Shown: positions 36,285-48,021 of the stretch, piece by piece
Position numbering within the stretch: the first letter of the stretch is position 1
Layout of the letters: each line of letters opens with the position of its first letter
From: Lucifuga dentata
Lineage: Eukaryota; Chordata; Actinopteri; Ophidiiformes; Bythitidae
DNA length: 64,000 bases
Direction: 5' to 3'
Assembly (NCBI GenBank): GCA_014773175.1
Contig: VXCM01005681.1
Location: forward strand, 20,734 to 84,733
Notes under the pieces: generated by a model
Database searches by the model: none
Seen by the model: the letters and a program-made list of their open reading frames with translations, nothing else
What the model was told of the DNA's origin: nothing
Made by a program: the position numbers and the translations under genes

Positions 36285-36398
36285 CTGTCAACCCTGAGTT
36301 GACGCTGACAGGCCGCTCTTTTGTCCATCTCTCACCCACAGACGAAAGCACAAACAAGAGAGAGAGAAAAAGAGAAAGAGAGAGAGAGAGAGAGAGAT
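36250..36398 (+). repeat. (CA)n and (GA)n microsatellites
   Basis: CA tract at 36250-36282 and GA-rich tract at 36357-36398. Confidence 0.93.
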
Positions 36399-36411
36399 AA
36401 AAGCCCTCCCC

Positions 36412-36512
36412 CCGTCCGCTGTAATCCAATTACAGGCCTGCAAATTTGATTGGTGCCCCAGGAGTGTGCCTTCAGCTGTCCGTCATTAGCAACTGGGGAA
36501 CAGGGGGGCTAA
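36412..36512. other. Candidate conserved noncoding element
   Basis: Compact balanced block with TAATCCAATTACAGGCC and CGTCATTAGCAACTGG, homeodomain- and CCAAT-like sites, between microsatellites. Inference only. Confidence 0.25.
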
Positions 36513-36534
36513 CTTAGGGTGCTGTTAGGGTGGC

Positions 36535-36564
36535 GGTGTGTGTGTGTGTGTTCTGTGTGTGTGA
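36535..36564 (+). repeat. (TG)n microsatellite
   Basis: Interrupted GT tract. Confidence 0.9.
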
Positions 36565-37731
36565 GTCACACTTTATCTCTATTGGCTCAAAGACGTCCCC
36601 TCCATCTTCATGTGCCCATGTCCTGTGTGTATATCACATTAGTGGCTTTTAGAAAAAAATGTAGAACACTGAAAATGTCTTTATTTGATATTCGTCATGT
36701 TATCAAATATCCTGCAGATTCCGACATCGAGTCTCTCAGTGAAACATTTAATAATGGCTGAAAAGTCCCTGAATTAAGAGCTATGTTTCCCCTTTAGACA
36801 CTCTTGTTTTTCTGATTATTCTCAGATATTCTGATGATCTGTCCAGCTCGACATCAAAGACATGTAAGAGTAAAATAAGAGCAGAAATGTCAGATGTTCG
36901 CTTTAATTTACGGGATGTTTATGATCTCTGTGTGATCAGATTCATCTGTGGCAAAATGATCAATTCTCAGTGAAAAACTGAACACATCCACATCTTTTGG
37001 ATTCTCTCGTGAGTGCTACATGTGAAAAAAAGAAACACAGCCAGCTGTTTGTAGTGAGTTTAAGGTTAGAGCCTAAAAGCCATCTTTAATTTAAAAAAAA
37101 AATAAATAAATAAAAATTGAAGTTTTCATATAGCCCTGGTCTTTTTTTGGTAATTTTGGCTATTATTCCTATGTTCTTAGAGCCAAAATTAACCTTTTGT
37201 TTTGTCTCCTAAAGGAAAAGAGAATATGACAAATCACAGGCATAACAGAGCAAACGGCTGCAGGAGAGTCTGAAGAGGGGACCTGTTTTGTCCCCTCTTC
37301 AGACCTGGAGAACACCTGCCTGTCCAGGTGTGTGAGACACACCTCTCCAAACCAATGGTATAATGCCGCAGCTTTTTACATTTTTGCTGTGTAGCTGCTG
37401 TCTTTTGCTTTTGTTTTGTCTTGAAACCTGTGCAATACCACATCACATCACCTGTACAATGTATATGGTATAGGTGTATATGGCTATGTATATGTATACT
37501 GTATATGACTCGTGACAGTTTATCCCGTCTCCCTTTTCCTTTTACTTAATTCTTGGAAGAACAGAGAACTCAAAGCCACAAATTTCACTGCCTACAATGT
37601 TGCTACCTGCTGTATTGTCGTGCATGTGACAATAAAAAATCTTGAATCATGAAAAATATAGCAATTTATTTTTTATAGAATAAGTCCTCAAATTTGAATT
37701 GTCTTATTTCTATGTTTCAACATTGATTTAG
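36565..37731. other. Single-copy region, nothing recognised
   Basis: Contains a short (AAAT)n run near 37093-37115 and a TATA-rich stretch at about 37460-37505. A near-perfect inverted pair (GAGTCTGAAGAGGGGAC / GTCCCCTCTTCAGACCTG) lies at about 37266-37306. Confidence 0.45.
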
Positions 37732-37770
37732 TTTTTTTTTTTTTTTTTTTTNTTTTTTTTTTTTTTTTTT
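37732..37770 (+). repeat. Poly-T run with a single N
   Basis: T homopolymer with N 37752. Confidence 0.9.
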
Positions 37771-38297
37771 GTTTCCTTCATGGTGAAGACAGTAAATATT
37801 ACTTAAATGGTAATATTTGATGACAAAGGATCTTTTTTTTTTTTAAATGTAATAACACTATTATATTAACCTGATTATTGTTGACAATTGGTGACATTCA
37901 ACAGGGTGTTAAAATATGAACTATCAGACAAATTAAGTAAATACATAAATAAATAAATAAATTCCTGTAAATAAGTGCAAAGCTCAACCTGATTATCTAA
38001 ATCACTTACAGTATTTGCAATTTAAAGTCACCCTAAAAGGTTAGTTGAATGCTAAATGCCGTAAGTAGATTTATTAAGTTAACATTGGGACTGAACATTA
38101 ACCTCCAAGTTTTTGCCAATATCCAATTTTTTTTAAATAAAAAATTCTCTTTATCTCTTTAAATGTTAAGTTTTTGGTTTTTTTTAAATTTTTTATATCC
38201 AATACCTGTGTATCTGTGGCTGTAGTATACGGTAAAGAGTGTTGCATTTCATGACGTGCATGTCAAAATGATGAGGAAATTCCAACCTGTGTTTTGC
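37771..38297. other. AT-rich single-copy sequence
   Basis: Includes (AAAT)n at about 37940-37962. Nothing else. Confidence 0.45.
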
Positions 38298-38495
38298 ATT
38301 GGCAGATATTGATACATATCAGATTTATTTCCACATATAAATGAAGTGATCTGAGAATACCTGATTCCATGTGCTTTCCCCCCTCTTTTCTTTAAACTGT
38401 TTGCCTTTTACAACACATATCAGATGTGTGCCACATTTGAGCAAAACATCAGAAGTGGAACACTTGTACATGGCGACGTAAACGTAGCATCGCTG
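38298..38495 (+). mobile_element. hAT-like dispersed repeat R5, fragment 1
   Basis: TGATCTGAGAATACCTGATT and ACACATATCAGATGTGTG align with the right halves of the elements at 57.9 and 59.6 kb. Only the distal part is present. Confidence 0.5.
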
Positions 38496-38698
38496 TAGTA
38501 AGTAAAATGTCATAACTTGACAGGAATGAAACCGAAACAATGAAAGGAAAGCATCATTTCAGTTAAAGTGATGTTTGTGTAAAAGCGGCTACACGAGTGG
38601 AGTCTCCATGGATGCCAGCGAGACGCCAGGCCTATCAGCTCGGAGCCTTGTATCTGCTGAGGGAAGATCGGTGAGGAAGTCACAGACATGCCCCAGGT

Positions 38699-38790
38699 CT
38701 TATCTTTTATTGGCTGGCTCCTCGGAGGCTTATCTTTTATTGGCTGGCTCCTCCGTCAAGCTTATCTTTATTGGCTGGCTCCTCCTGAGG
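38699..38790 (+). repeat. Minisatellite, three ~30-bp units with GATA and CCAAT sites
   Basis: Three units of 30, 32 and 30 bp, each starting CTTATCTTTTATTGGCTGGC (third unit one T shorter). Each unit holds an inverted GATA site (TTATC) and an inverted CCAAT box (ATTGG) at near-constant spacing. A 184-codon forward frame (38575-39129) crosses it but has no recognisable domain. Confidence 0.85.
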
Positions 38791-39482
38791 ACAGCCTGTG
38801 AGCCAGGCAGGGTGGGGGTGGGATGGAGGGGGGGCAGTGCCAGGATGACTGGGACCTCCTCAGATAGCTCTATCACCAGTCTGGGAAAAAAACACAACGC
38901 CGTTTCCACATTCAGGATGGCGAGAGAAGACAGGCCCTACCGCTTCTCTTTTTCCTTCTCCTCACTTCCTGTCCTCTCTCCACCCTACTTCCTCCATCAT
39001 TCTTCATCTTCGCCTCACTATGCTGTGCATTTAGTTAATATTCATATTCAAAGCAGTTACACATATTTTATTTACAGGAAAATCCTGAAAATGTGTTTCT
39101 CGTTTAAAGAGGAAAAATTTCCAATGTAATATACAGATATCATTGAAAGACTTTAGATTTTCTTGTGAAATCTTAAAACTCCAAATTTTTAAGAAATCCA
39201 CTAGATTTGAGTATAGTAAAATGCGGTAAATAATAGATAAATAAGTTACTCATTGAAATAAGGCCAGTCTTTATGATAAAAACACAAAAGCTGAAGATTC
39301 TCCATTTTCAGTGCTAACGTTCAGCGCCAAAGCAGGAAGTAAAGCCTCCTGCAAACTTTGATGAAGATTCTCAGATTGTTTCTCGTGGAGATTTGACAGT
39401 GAAGGAGGCCATTAGTTTTGGCTCTAAGAGCATAGGAATGATGGCTAAAATTACCAAAATAAGACCCAGGCTATACGAAAAC
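38791..39482. other. Single-copy sequence
   Basis: Pyrimidine-rich at about 38941-39010. No gene recognised. Confidence 0.45.
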
Positions 39483-39604
<122 letters not shown>

Positions 39605-39965
39605 TTGGCAACTCCCCACAGCTCAGATACAATCTACCCACCACCTATAGTGCCTTGCTGCCTTCCCTTCCAAAGAAATTTGGGAACAGGTCCTGCATCC
39701 AACCAGGGGACTATTAAAAATTAGAAGTTGAAATTTATTATTTGAAATTTATTCATTGTTTGAAATTTGAATACTGCATTTTACAATATGCATTATTCAA
39801 AAATTTGAATAATATATGTATTTATTTGGATTTGAAGGTTTGTTATGATTTGACACCATAGTTACTGGAGGTTTAACATTTTTAATTCATTTCTGACTGA
39901 TGAAGCCATTTGGATGAATGCTGAAACATTTCAGAATTAAAAACTTAATCTGGTTGACTTGACTC
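39605..39965. other. Single-copy AT-rich sequence
   Basis: Several TTTGAAATTTATT/GAATA direct repeats near 39728-39790. Nothing else. Confidence 0.4.
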
Positions 39966-40232
39966 AGTTTTCATACAGTATATCCTCCTGTAAACTGTTT
40001 GATTTGCCAGGTGAGCTCCTCTTGCACACCTGGTCATTTCAGGAGAGGGAATCTCCCTTTGAATAGCATCTCCTGAGGTTTTTTTTTTTTTTTTTCCATT
40101 TTCCTTATATAATAAGGTTTTTTAGGAAGTTTTTTCTCATCTTCTTAGAGAGCTTGGGCCAGGTCGGTGTGGGTCTGTAAAGCCCTCTGAGACATTCTGT
40201 ATGGTACTGGGCTAGAAATAAACTTGACAGCA
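39966..40232 (+). mobile_element. LINE 3'-UTR fragment (L2/CR1-like)
   Basis: The arrangement TTTTTAGGAAGTTTTTTCTC, GTAAAGCCCTCTGAGACA, GTACTGGGCTAGAAATAAAC matches the 3' untranslated tail of common fish L2/CR1-type LINEs as I remember it. No coding part remains. Confidence 0.55.
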
Positions 40233-40759
40233 ATCTTATAAGTTGGTTGCATGTGACACTGAACAGAATATTTTAAATCTTATTCATAATCTGTGTCAGG
40301 TGGTAGAATATCAGGTTTGGTGCATGTTAGATTGTGCGATGAATGTCTGGTAAATCAAAGTACGATGACAAGCAGGAACAAAACACTTATTCAGGCAGAA
40401 ACACATCATCAACTTTTCCAGCCGTCTGGTTACGTAAGGTCAATTCACATAATTTTAATTACCGTATGTACTTAAGTATAAGCTGATCTCATGTATAAGC
40501 CGACACCCCGATTTGCTTTGTGAAATTTGGTAATAAAATCTCGGCTTACTCGAATATATATGATAATTCTTTTGCTAGTAAAATGATCAATATTGTCTTT
40601 ACATTTATCTTTATTCACAATACTATAGTTTTATTGAATATTCTCTCTTTATTGTCCTTCTGGTTGACAGTTTCCTGGACCAGCCAAAGATAGTGACACT
40701 CTGCTTTCAGTCAGCAGCCTCCTAGTTGCTCATCACCGTGGGATCATTGTGTCATCTGT

Positions 40760-40761
<2 letters not shown>
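40233..40761. other. Single-copy sequence with a possible DNA-transposon end
   Basis: ACCGTATGTACTTAAGTATA and TATAAGCCGACACCCCGATT (about 40463-40515) resemble a widespread vertebrate transposon terminus, not assigned to a family. Confidence 0.3.

Positions 40762-40792
<31 letters not shown>
40762..40792 (+). repeat. (TG)n microsatellite
   Basis: Uninterrupted GT run. Confidence 0.95.
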
Positions 40793-40795
<3 letters not shown>

Positions 40796-41148
40796 TGACA
40801 GAATAAGACGCTGTTCTCAACACTTGTTTCCTGGAGTCTGGCCTATCAGTGAGATAAACAGCAGATCTTCAGCAGGTCTGTAACAGGAACTCCTGTTCAG
40901 AGGTGTTACAGCGTTTTTTTTTTTGTTTTTTCATCCAGAGGAAAGCTGATAACAGAAACCTGCAGAGTGCTGATGATAATTAGGATTTAAAGAGTTACGC
41001 TCCAACGTTAGATACCCAACATTTCAGGAAATACACCTGCTCTTAAAAAAATCAGCAGCAATCACAAGAAAATAACATAATATTCAGTGGTAAAAGTTTT
41101 TGGTTCAGTAAATGCGTAACATACATATATTTTTGTGTTTCTATTTTT

Positions 41149-41153
<5 letters not shown>
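40793..41153. other. Single-copy sequence
   Basis: Nothing recognised. Confidence 0.45.

Positions 41154-41204
<51 letters not shown>
41154..41204 (+). repeat. (CT)n microsatellite
   Basis: Fifty bases of CT. Confidence 0.95.
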
Positions 41205-41206
<2 letters not shown>

Positions 41207-41314
41207 AGGAACTTGCTGATATCATCCCCTCCCTTAAGGGTCCCTGGAGTTCTTTATCAGCCTCCCAACTCCAAATCCAGCCCAGCATGGCTCCACCACC
41301 AACATGCCCCCCCC

Positions 41315-41590
41315 NNNNNNNNNNNNNNNNNNNNNNNNNNNNNNNNNNNNNNNNNNNNNNNNNNNNNNNNNNNNNNNNNNNNNNNNNNNNNNNNNNNNNN
41401 NNNNNNNNNNNNNNNNNNNNNNNNNNNNNNNNNNNNNNNNNNNNNNNNNNNNNNNNNNNNNNNNNNNNNNNNNNNNNNNNNNNNNNNNNNNNNNNNNNNN
41501 NNNNNNNNNNNNNNNNNNNNNNNNNNNNNNNNNNNNNNNNNNNNNNNNNNNNNNNNNNNNNNNNNNNNNNNNNNNNNNNNNNNNNNNNNN
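41315..41590. other. Assembly gap, 276 Ns
   Basis: N run flanked by eight Cs on the left and seven Gs on the right. Content and true length are unknown. Every frame crossing it is spurious. Confidence 0.98.
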
Positions 41591-42303
41591 GGGGGGGACT
41601 GGGGGACTTATCATTCTGAAAAGCTTTTAAAACAGAAATAAATTGTTGAGGCTTTAGGAAGCAGAGCTGCATGATGGGTAAATAAGTTAACCAGGCTCTG
41701 CTTTTTAAGACCAATTCCGGTATTCTTAACTGAATCTATGTGTGTGTGTGTGTGCAAGTTTGTGCATCTTCATTTGTGAGTCTTTTTTTTTATTTGGTTT
41801 TATTGATTTGTATTTCTGTGAAACTGAAAATCAAAATAAAAGATATCTTTATGTGTCATGTCACATTTATTGATTGGTTGAAGGTCTATTTTTATTACAT
41901 TAATCCGATTATAATATTTATTTTTAACATTAATTAGTTCTAGTTACTTGTTGCCAAAAGTAATGTGAGTACTGAAGCCGGTCCCACGCCTCCTTCCTGT
42001 TAAACATTTGTAATGCTCTCTCCTTTCCTTTCTCCATGTCGCTTTATGTCTCTTATCCAGCCTCGTAATGAAATCAGTCCTGACAGCGAGCCATGACAAT
42101 CTGCAGCTCTGTTGCCTCATTGGCTGATAATCAGGAAATGATTTGTACTGGGGCTCTTATAGGAAAACAAGGCAGTAAAGTTAAAGGGTCTGATTTAGGG
42201 TTACGGTACGTAGAAGTAGTAGTGGGGGAAATGAGGCAAAATTACATAGATACTCAAAATGTTAAATCACACACATCATCTTTGTATGTGAACACACTTT
42301 TCT

Positions 42304-42309
<6 letters not shown>
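41591..42309. other. Single-copy sequence
   Basis: Short TG run at 41738-41754. No gene recognised. Confidence 0.45.
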
Positions 42310-42354
<45 letters not shown>

Positions 42355-42472
42355 ATCCAGATGTCCTTCCTTATCTTGCAGCTCCTTGGCTGCATCTTGA
42401 CACACTAACCATGTACAAATATGGAAAGGGCAAGGTACTGTCAACACAATCCCAGTCATCCCAGTATGGATA

Positions 42473-42504
<32 letters not shown>
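42310..42504 (+). repeat. Two (CA)n microsatellites
   Basis: CA tracts at 42310-42353 and 42474-42504, separated by 120 bp of single-copy DNA. Confidence 0.95.
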
Positions 42505-42506
<2 letters not shown>

Positions 42507-43136
42507 CCCAGTCCACCCCTCCTCCCTGGGAATGGGTGAGAGGACAGCAGGCCGTCACTGTTCACGTTACATACCATCCGCTCAGAGTTCAGATAAGAGC
42601 AGCAGACCAGCCCAGACTTCAAATCCACATCACAGATCCTGATGTTGCTATGGTAACAAAACTGACATTAAAATCTTACAGATAACTTGTTTCCAATCTA
42701 TTGCATCACATATAATCAAGGATTTTCCCCAGTTGTAAACCTGCTCACACTCAACGGTGAAGAGAAGCTCCACGTTACAATTCACCAAACCTGAGATTAT
42801 CCTGATGCATTAGTGACAACAGGCTTACAAATCACCAAAATATTCCCAAATTTAATATCTCCCACAGTGACGTGGACACACTTTGCCTCAGTCAATAGCA
42901 CAATCTCATCAGAGTATCTTTTAATATCAGAATAGATATCATCTGCATCTGCAAGGGACTGATGGAATGGCTAATAAAGGAAAGAGAGTAAGTGTGAGCT
43001 GATAGAGGGAAAGAGAGGTGTTGTGTTCACTTGTTCACTAATTTAAAACGATCCCTAAACATGGCTAGCTAATGGACGGTAGAGCTTCTTTTAGGATCTG
43101 TGAGATAGATTATCTGGAAACAGATACAATGCACTA
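42505..43136. other. Single-copy sequence
   Basis: Nothing recognised. Confidence 0.45.
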
Positions 43137-43160
43137 ACACACACACACACACATGCTCAT

Positions 43161-43198
<38 letters not shown>
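43137..43198 (+). repeat. (CA)n microsatellite
   Basis: CA tract with a central ATGCTCATG interruption. Confidence 0.95.
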
Positions 43199-43199
<1 letters not shown>

Positions 43200-43350
43200 T
43201 GTAATGGAAAGGAAAAGGCAGTATTCCCCAGAATTAAAACAGTTTATATGGAAAAACTTATTGCTATAAAACAAGTTTCATTTAGATTTTAATAAATTTT
43301 ACAGCTTTCAAAAAAAGTTGTAAACTTTTCAAAATTCCAGAAAGTGGATG

Positions 43351-43385
43351 CTACTAGTACTACTACTATTACTACTACTACTACA
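43351..43385 (+). repeat. (TAC)n microsatellite
   Basis: Imperfect TAC triplets. Confidence 0.88.
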
Positions 43386-43695
43386 AGTTATCTCCTGCAT
43401 GTCCCAATGATTAGGTAAATACTGTAAGTACTATTTATATGGATCTAGTATTGTCTGGGGACCTCATGTGATTTAGAAATTACCTCCAAAGTCAAAGATG
43501 TATGAATTTATGTGAGCATGTGTACCAGAGAAACAAAGCTCATTTACAGATTAAATAAGGATCATCATCAGATACAGATTACAAATTGTGAACCTGGGAG
43601 ATTGCCATGAAGATCACATAAGGCATTTCCATTAACATGGCACTGGTTCTATACTGGTTTGTGAAGCTTTGTGAAACCGTTCAGAACATTTTGAC
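43386..43695. other. Single-copy sequence
   Basis: Nothing recognised. Confidence 0.45.
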
Positions 43696-43731
43696 AAAAA
43701 AAAAAAAAAAAAANAAAAAAAAAAAAAAAAA
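43696..43731 (+). repeat. Poly-A run with a single N
   Basis: A homopolymer with N 43714. Confidence 0.9.
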
Positions 43732-44065
43732 GATTCAGAGCCAAAAAAAAGTTGGTTTCCACTCTGAACCAGAAAATAGCGGGACCCAAAGTGACCATTA
43801 CCCACTTGTGATGACTTTTTCTGTGGAAAAGCACTAACAGATGACATCCATTATTATAAGAAACCACATGAGATCTGCAGGTAAAATTATTCATGTGGAA
43901 AAAGCGTTTTGTGAAGTAAAAGGCTTTACAGTAGCTCAACATTACATTTTTGCCTCATCATTTGCAGTAGTTTGCAGTCTGTAAAAGATTCTCCTCATCT
44001 GTTGCTACATTTTGGTGAAACCTGTTAAGTTTAAACTTCCGAAAAACAAAAAAAAACAAAAAAAA
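43732..44065. other. Single-copy sequence
   Basis: Nothing recognised. Confidence 0.45.
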
Positions 44066-44242
44066 AACTGAACTGAACTGAAATGAACTGAAGCCAATAG
44101 TAGTCTGGAAAGTAGGAAAACCAATTCTAAAATTTACCTAAAGTAGTAGTAGTGCTAAATATTTTGGGAAATGGTTGTCAGTAATGTGTATGTGGATTGT
44201 ATGTACTGGGCTCAAACGTGCATCGCCGGTATGATCCTTTAC
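44066..44242 (-). mobile_element. TTAA MITE fragment, subfamily 2, copy 6
   Basis: Only one end remains: AATGAACTGAAGCCAATAG, GGGAAATGGTTGTCAGTAAT and GCCGGTATGATCCTTTAC, the last a decayed GGTATGGTCCTTTAA. Orientation is inferred from the internal order. Confidence 0.65.
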
Positions 44243-44541
44243 TGATACTGAGTCATGTTGCAGCTTTAAACCATGAACATATCAGATTTTTTTTTCCTGT
44301 ACTGAAATTAAAGTAAAACTACATAAAACCTGTGCGATTTCTGTCAGTTTCAATCTAAGTATGGTATTTACGTGATGTTTAAAGTGCACATGAACGAGTG
44401 TGACAGCCTGTCCGGTGATCCAGCAGTGTGCAGCTCTGAGGTTCAACAGAGTCCTGGTAGCCCTGTAGCTGGACGCTGTCCTGGGGGGAAGGGGGAGGGT
44501 CAGAGGTCAGGAAAAGTCTGTCTGTGAGCTAATCCTGCACG
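44243..44541. other. Single-copy sequence
   Basis: Nothing recognised. Confidence 0.45.

Positions 44542-44582
<41 letters not shown>
44542..44582 (+). repeat. (CA)n microsatellite
   Basis: Uninterrupted CA tract. Confidence 0.95.
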
Positions 44583-44584
<2 letters not shown>

Positions 44585-45394
44585 TTCTCTATACCACCCC
44601 ATACTAAAGCTCATCAACTGGACTAGACAGCATGGACCAAGTGTATGTGAGTGTGTGTATATGTATGTGTGTGCATGTAACAGGTTTTTCTCTGTGTGTG
44701 TGTATTTCCATGGTAGTGAACCCTAAAAATATATGTGCACATAAGTGTGACTGCATCCGTCATCCAGCATCATGCCGGTTTCCAGACTGCAGGCTGCTGC
44801 TGCTGAACAGGGGAGGCAGGGATGAGGTCAAAGGTTGTGGAGAAACAGAAGTCCCCAATCACATCTATCTATCATCACTCCATCATTCCACACCTCCTTT
44901 TTTTCTGTGCAGTGAAAGTGGGGAATGTCAGTAAGCTAATAACGGAGCAATCGGCACTAAACTGAAAGGAAAATATACCTTCTGCAGAGCAGAAATACTC
45001 AGATGATTGTGTGATTGTGTACCAATGTGCAAAGCTTTAAACTTTCACAAACTCTATTTTCAGAGTTTATTTAAGAGTAACTGATTTAATCCTTTAAATT
45101 TAAGGAAGTTTCTTTTTAGTTTCTTGTTTTGTACACAAAGTAAATGGTAAATAATCTGTCACAATAATAGAATTTCCATAGGTTTCCAATTATTTTGATT
45201 CTGTGTAGAAATTGTGCTTCAAGCACCACCAGCAGTATGTACCACAGTTTTAGAATCACTGTCCTAATATACTGTAAATAATACTCAAAATGAGAACCAT
45301 GTTTTCCCAATGGAATTTAGTTACTATAGATCGGAACGTAGGAGAATCAACTTGGAACTTTTTGAATTCTGTGTATGATGGATGGCAGCATCAC
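44583..45394. other. Single-copy sequence
   Basis: A TG-rich stretch at about 44640-44705. No gene recognised. Confidence 0.45.
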
Positions 45395-45830
45395 CAATCG
45401 GTCTACGTTCCTATCCTCACCTGTGGACACGAGCTTTGGGTAGTGACCAAAAGGATAAAATTGTGGATACAAGGGCAGAAATGTGGTTCCTCCGTAGGGT
45501 GTCTGGGCTCACTCCCAGGGACAGGGTGAGAAGCTCAGACATCCGGGAGGGACTAGGAGTAGAGCCGCTGCTACTCAGCATCAAAAGGAATCAGTTGAGG
45601 TGGTTTGGGCACCTAATAAGGATGCCTCCGGTCGTCTCCCTAGGGAGGTCTTCCAGGCACGTCCAACTGGGAAGAGGCCTCGGGGAAGGCCCAGGACACG
45701 CTGGAGGGATTATATCTACCGGCTGACTTGGGAACACCTCAGAGTCCCCCAGGAGGAGTTGGAGGGCCTGGTCAGGGACAGGGAAGTGTGGGCCGGTCTG
45801 CTTAGTCTGCTGCCACTGCGACCCGGATAA
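45395..45830 (+). pseudogene. LINE 3'-end pseudogene (RTE-like), post-RT region
   Basis: Three forward frames join to give the C-terminal region found after the reverse transcriptase of a very common fish non-LTR element. Frame 1 has LTCGHELWVVTKRIKLWIQ. Frame 2, from about 45475, has AEMWFLRRVSGLTPRDRVRS and LRWFGHLIRMPP. Frame 3, from about 45630, has GRLPREVFQARPTGKRPRG, RPRTRWRDY and the end REVWAGLLSLLPLRPG before a stop at 45828-45830. Two frameshifts (near 45475 and 45630) break the reading, so it is dead. It is 5'-truncated, as usual for LINE insertions, and runs directly into a (GGAT)n tail. The RTE assignment is from memory. Membership of a related LINE clade is possible. Confidence 0.8.
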
Positions 45831-45870
45831 GCGGATGATAATGGATGGATGGATGGATGGATGGATGGAT
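45831..45870 (+). repeat. (GGAT)n tail of the LINE
   Basis: About eight ATGG units immediately after the LINE stop codon. Such simple tails are the 3' termini of many fish LINEs. Confidence 0.9.
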
Positions 45871-46471
45871 CGCAGCATTAGTGTCACCTTTTGCAGAGAA
45901 ATAGTGCATTTCCTGTGCCAAAAATGTAAAAAAAATAAAATTAAAAAAAAGTGTTTTTCTTCTAAAATTTTGCTTCCCATCAGTCAAATCTGGTACTGTA
46001 AACTAAGTCTCCACCCAAGGAACCATGACATCAGGCATTAGAACAAACAGGGAGAGAAGATTGTGTGAGCTGAAATCAGGGAAGAGAGGAAGAAATTTGT
46101 GGTCTTCAAAATCAGACAATCGCCTTACTGAAAAAAACTGACTCTTTATAATATGATTCAACATATTCTGAGTATAACTACCACTCAGCTTATGAAGACC
46201 ATCATCAGCATAAATATGATTTCCATAGATTTTTTTTATGTGTCTCTGATAAAGTCTTTGCTGTATTTGTTTCCATTTTTGATCTCCTTAATCTGTATTT
46301 GTCATTCCATGTGCAGCAGTTTGCAACAAACCTCTCAGATGAAATAAATCTCACCTGGTACAATGATCTCTTTGGGAGGAAAACGTGGATAAATCAATGT
46401 TGCATTGCACGTTTCCAAACTTGATAAAACACGATTTTTATGAGGGTGAATTGATTTTCATTCCTTGAGTT
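45871..46471. other. Single-copy sequence
   Basis: Nothing recognised. Confidence 0.45.
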
Positions 46472-46511
46472 GGAGAGACAATGGATGTGGGATCACATCC
46501 ATTGTCTCTCC
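46472..46511. repeat. Perfect 18-bp inverted repeat (hairpin)
   Basis: Arms 46472-46489 (GGAGAGACAATGGATGTG) and 46494-46511 are exact reverse complements with a 4-base loop GGAT. Confidence 0.95.
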
Positions 46512-47139
46512 GGATCGGCTGACAAAATGGACACAATTTTTGTGTCGGGAGTTGGATTGCTGGGATGTGTGATAGTGTGTATGTGTTATTGGACATACAC
46601 ACTGTATGTTTATGTGTACGTATATGTATGTCCAGTGTGTATGTGTGACGGTGTGTATGTGTTATTGGATGGTTGTGTGTGTTGGTACATGTTCTATGTT
46701 CCATAGATTTTAGCAGCATCATGTGTCCACAGGGCAACACGCAGCAGTCTTAGCAGTTAGTGTGCGATGTGTTATAGTGTGTTTCTCTTGGGGGGGTTCA
46801 CAGAAAGTCTGTGTTTGTCTGTGTGTGTGTGTATTTGTGTGTGTATACATGTAAGCGCACATTGATCCGGCTGGGCTGTGATGATTTTAGCATTTTATGA
46901 GCTTAGTTTTAGGTGTTTCTGTTTGTTATTTTATTGAATTATCTTTAAATATTACTTCACATACTTTCTGGTTCCTAAAAATTATGCCCATTATCAACTA
47001 AATTGACCATTTTGTTGTTTTGTGCCAAAGCAGGAAACAGTGTGATGTTCTTATAGTGCAGCCAGTTGTGGATGGTTTGGCAGACGTCTGGACTCATACG
47101 AGACATCAGCATTAGTATTTTTGATTTAGCTTTACCCAG
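46512..47139. other. Single-copy sequence, TG-rich at the start
   Basis: 46560-46690 has two diverged copies of GTGTGTATGTGTTATTGGA. Otherwise nothing recognised. Confidence 0.45.
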
Positions 47140-47890
47140 GATCTTTCTCAAAGCTTACTCAGCTTACTCTTACCCAGATGCCTCCTGATACCCGGACACA
47201 AATAATTAGGGAAAGCAAACAAGCCAAATGGATGTGACCGCAAGATTCAGGAACTATCAAAGGTTCCTGCCAGAGGATCTCAAACAGCTTCAGGCCCATA
47301 AGGAGATAAAAGATCACAGATATAACTAGGTGTCTGATCATGTAAGGCTTTTAAAAACAAGCAATAAAATCTTAAAATCAATTCCAAAACTAACTGGTAA
47401 CCAGTGAAGGCCAGCAAGAACTGGAGTGATGTGGTCATTTCTTCTGGAACGAGTTAAAAGCTGAGCAGCAGCGTTTTGAATTAACTATGAATGTTTTCCT
47501 TACTGATACCAGAGTAAAGTGCATTTTGGTAACCAAGTCTAGAGGCGATAAATGCAAGGATGACCTTTTCTAGGCCTGCAAATGAAAGAAAAGGCCTAAC
47601 CTTAGAGATCAACCTGAGCTGAAGGAAACAAGTGTGCACAACCTTTGTCACCTGAGCATTAAAGGAGAGACATGAGTCAAAAACCACCCTTAGATTTCAA
47701 GCCTCCTGTTTAACATATGTGGATAGAGGGCCCAAGCCACTTATAAAGTGAGCAGTATTGTTACGAAGGCTAGAAAGGATGATTATGATGATTTCTGTTT
47801 TGGAGCCTTTGAACCTGAGGACATTTTTGGACATCCAGCATTTAATATCAGCCAGGCAAGACCATGGAAGACAAGTCACTACTACTGAGC
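47140..47890 (-). pseudogene. LINE reverse-transcriptase C-terminal pseudogene (L2/CR1-like)
   Basis: On the minus strand, reading from about 47880 down, the frame gives CLADIKCWMSKNVLRFKGSK and TEIIIIILSSLRNN, a TGA stop (near 47694), then FDSCLSFNAQVTKVVHTCF and FIASRLGYQNALYSGI. After a frameshift near 47468 it gives NAAAQLLTRSRRNDHITPVL, AGLHWLPVSFGIDFKILLL and VFKSL. These are the segments that follow the catalytic core of L2/CR1-type LINE reverse transcriptases, in the right order. A further frameshift near 47345 and many stops follow. The catalytic YADD part is not present, and the 5' side ends near 47890. The copy is old and inactive. Confidence 0.8.
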
Positions 47891-48021
47891 TTTAGTGGGA
47901 TTTTTAATACATAGTTAACACATAATGCTTCTGAGATCATCAGAGTTGCCACTAGGTAAAGTTTTGCCAAGACCTGAGATTTGACTTTACTAAAGTAAAC
48001 ATAACCAAATTTGCCATCACA
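47891..48021. other. Single-copy or LINE-flanking sequence
   Basis: Nothing further recognised. Confidence 0.35.

Noticed and set aside
38575..39129. 184-codon forward frame, the longest without Ns
   Set aside because: It crosses a three-unit minisatellite and pyrimidine-rich DNA, shows no domain, and the repeat supplies the stop-free stretch.
41052..41714. Long frames on both strands across 41.1-41.7 kb
   Set aside because: They read through the 276-N gap and a CT microsatellite.
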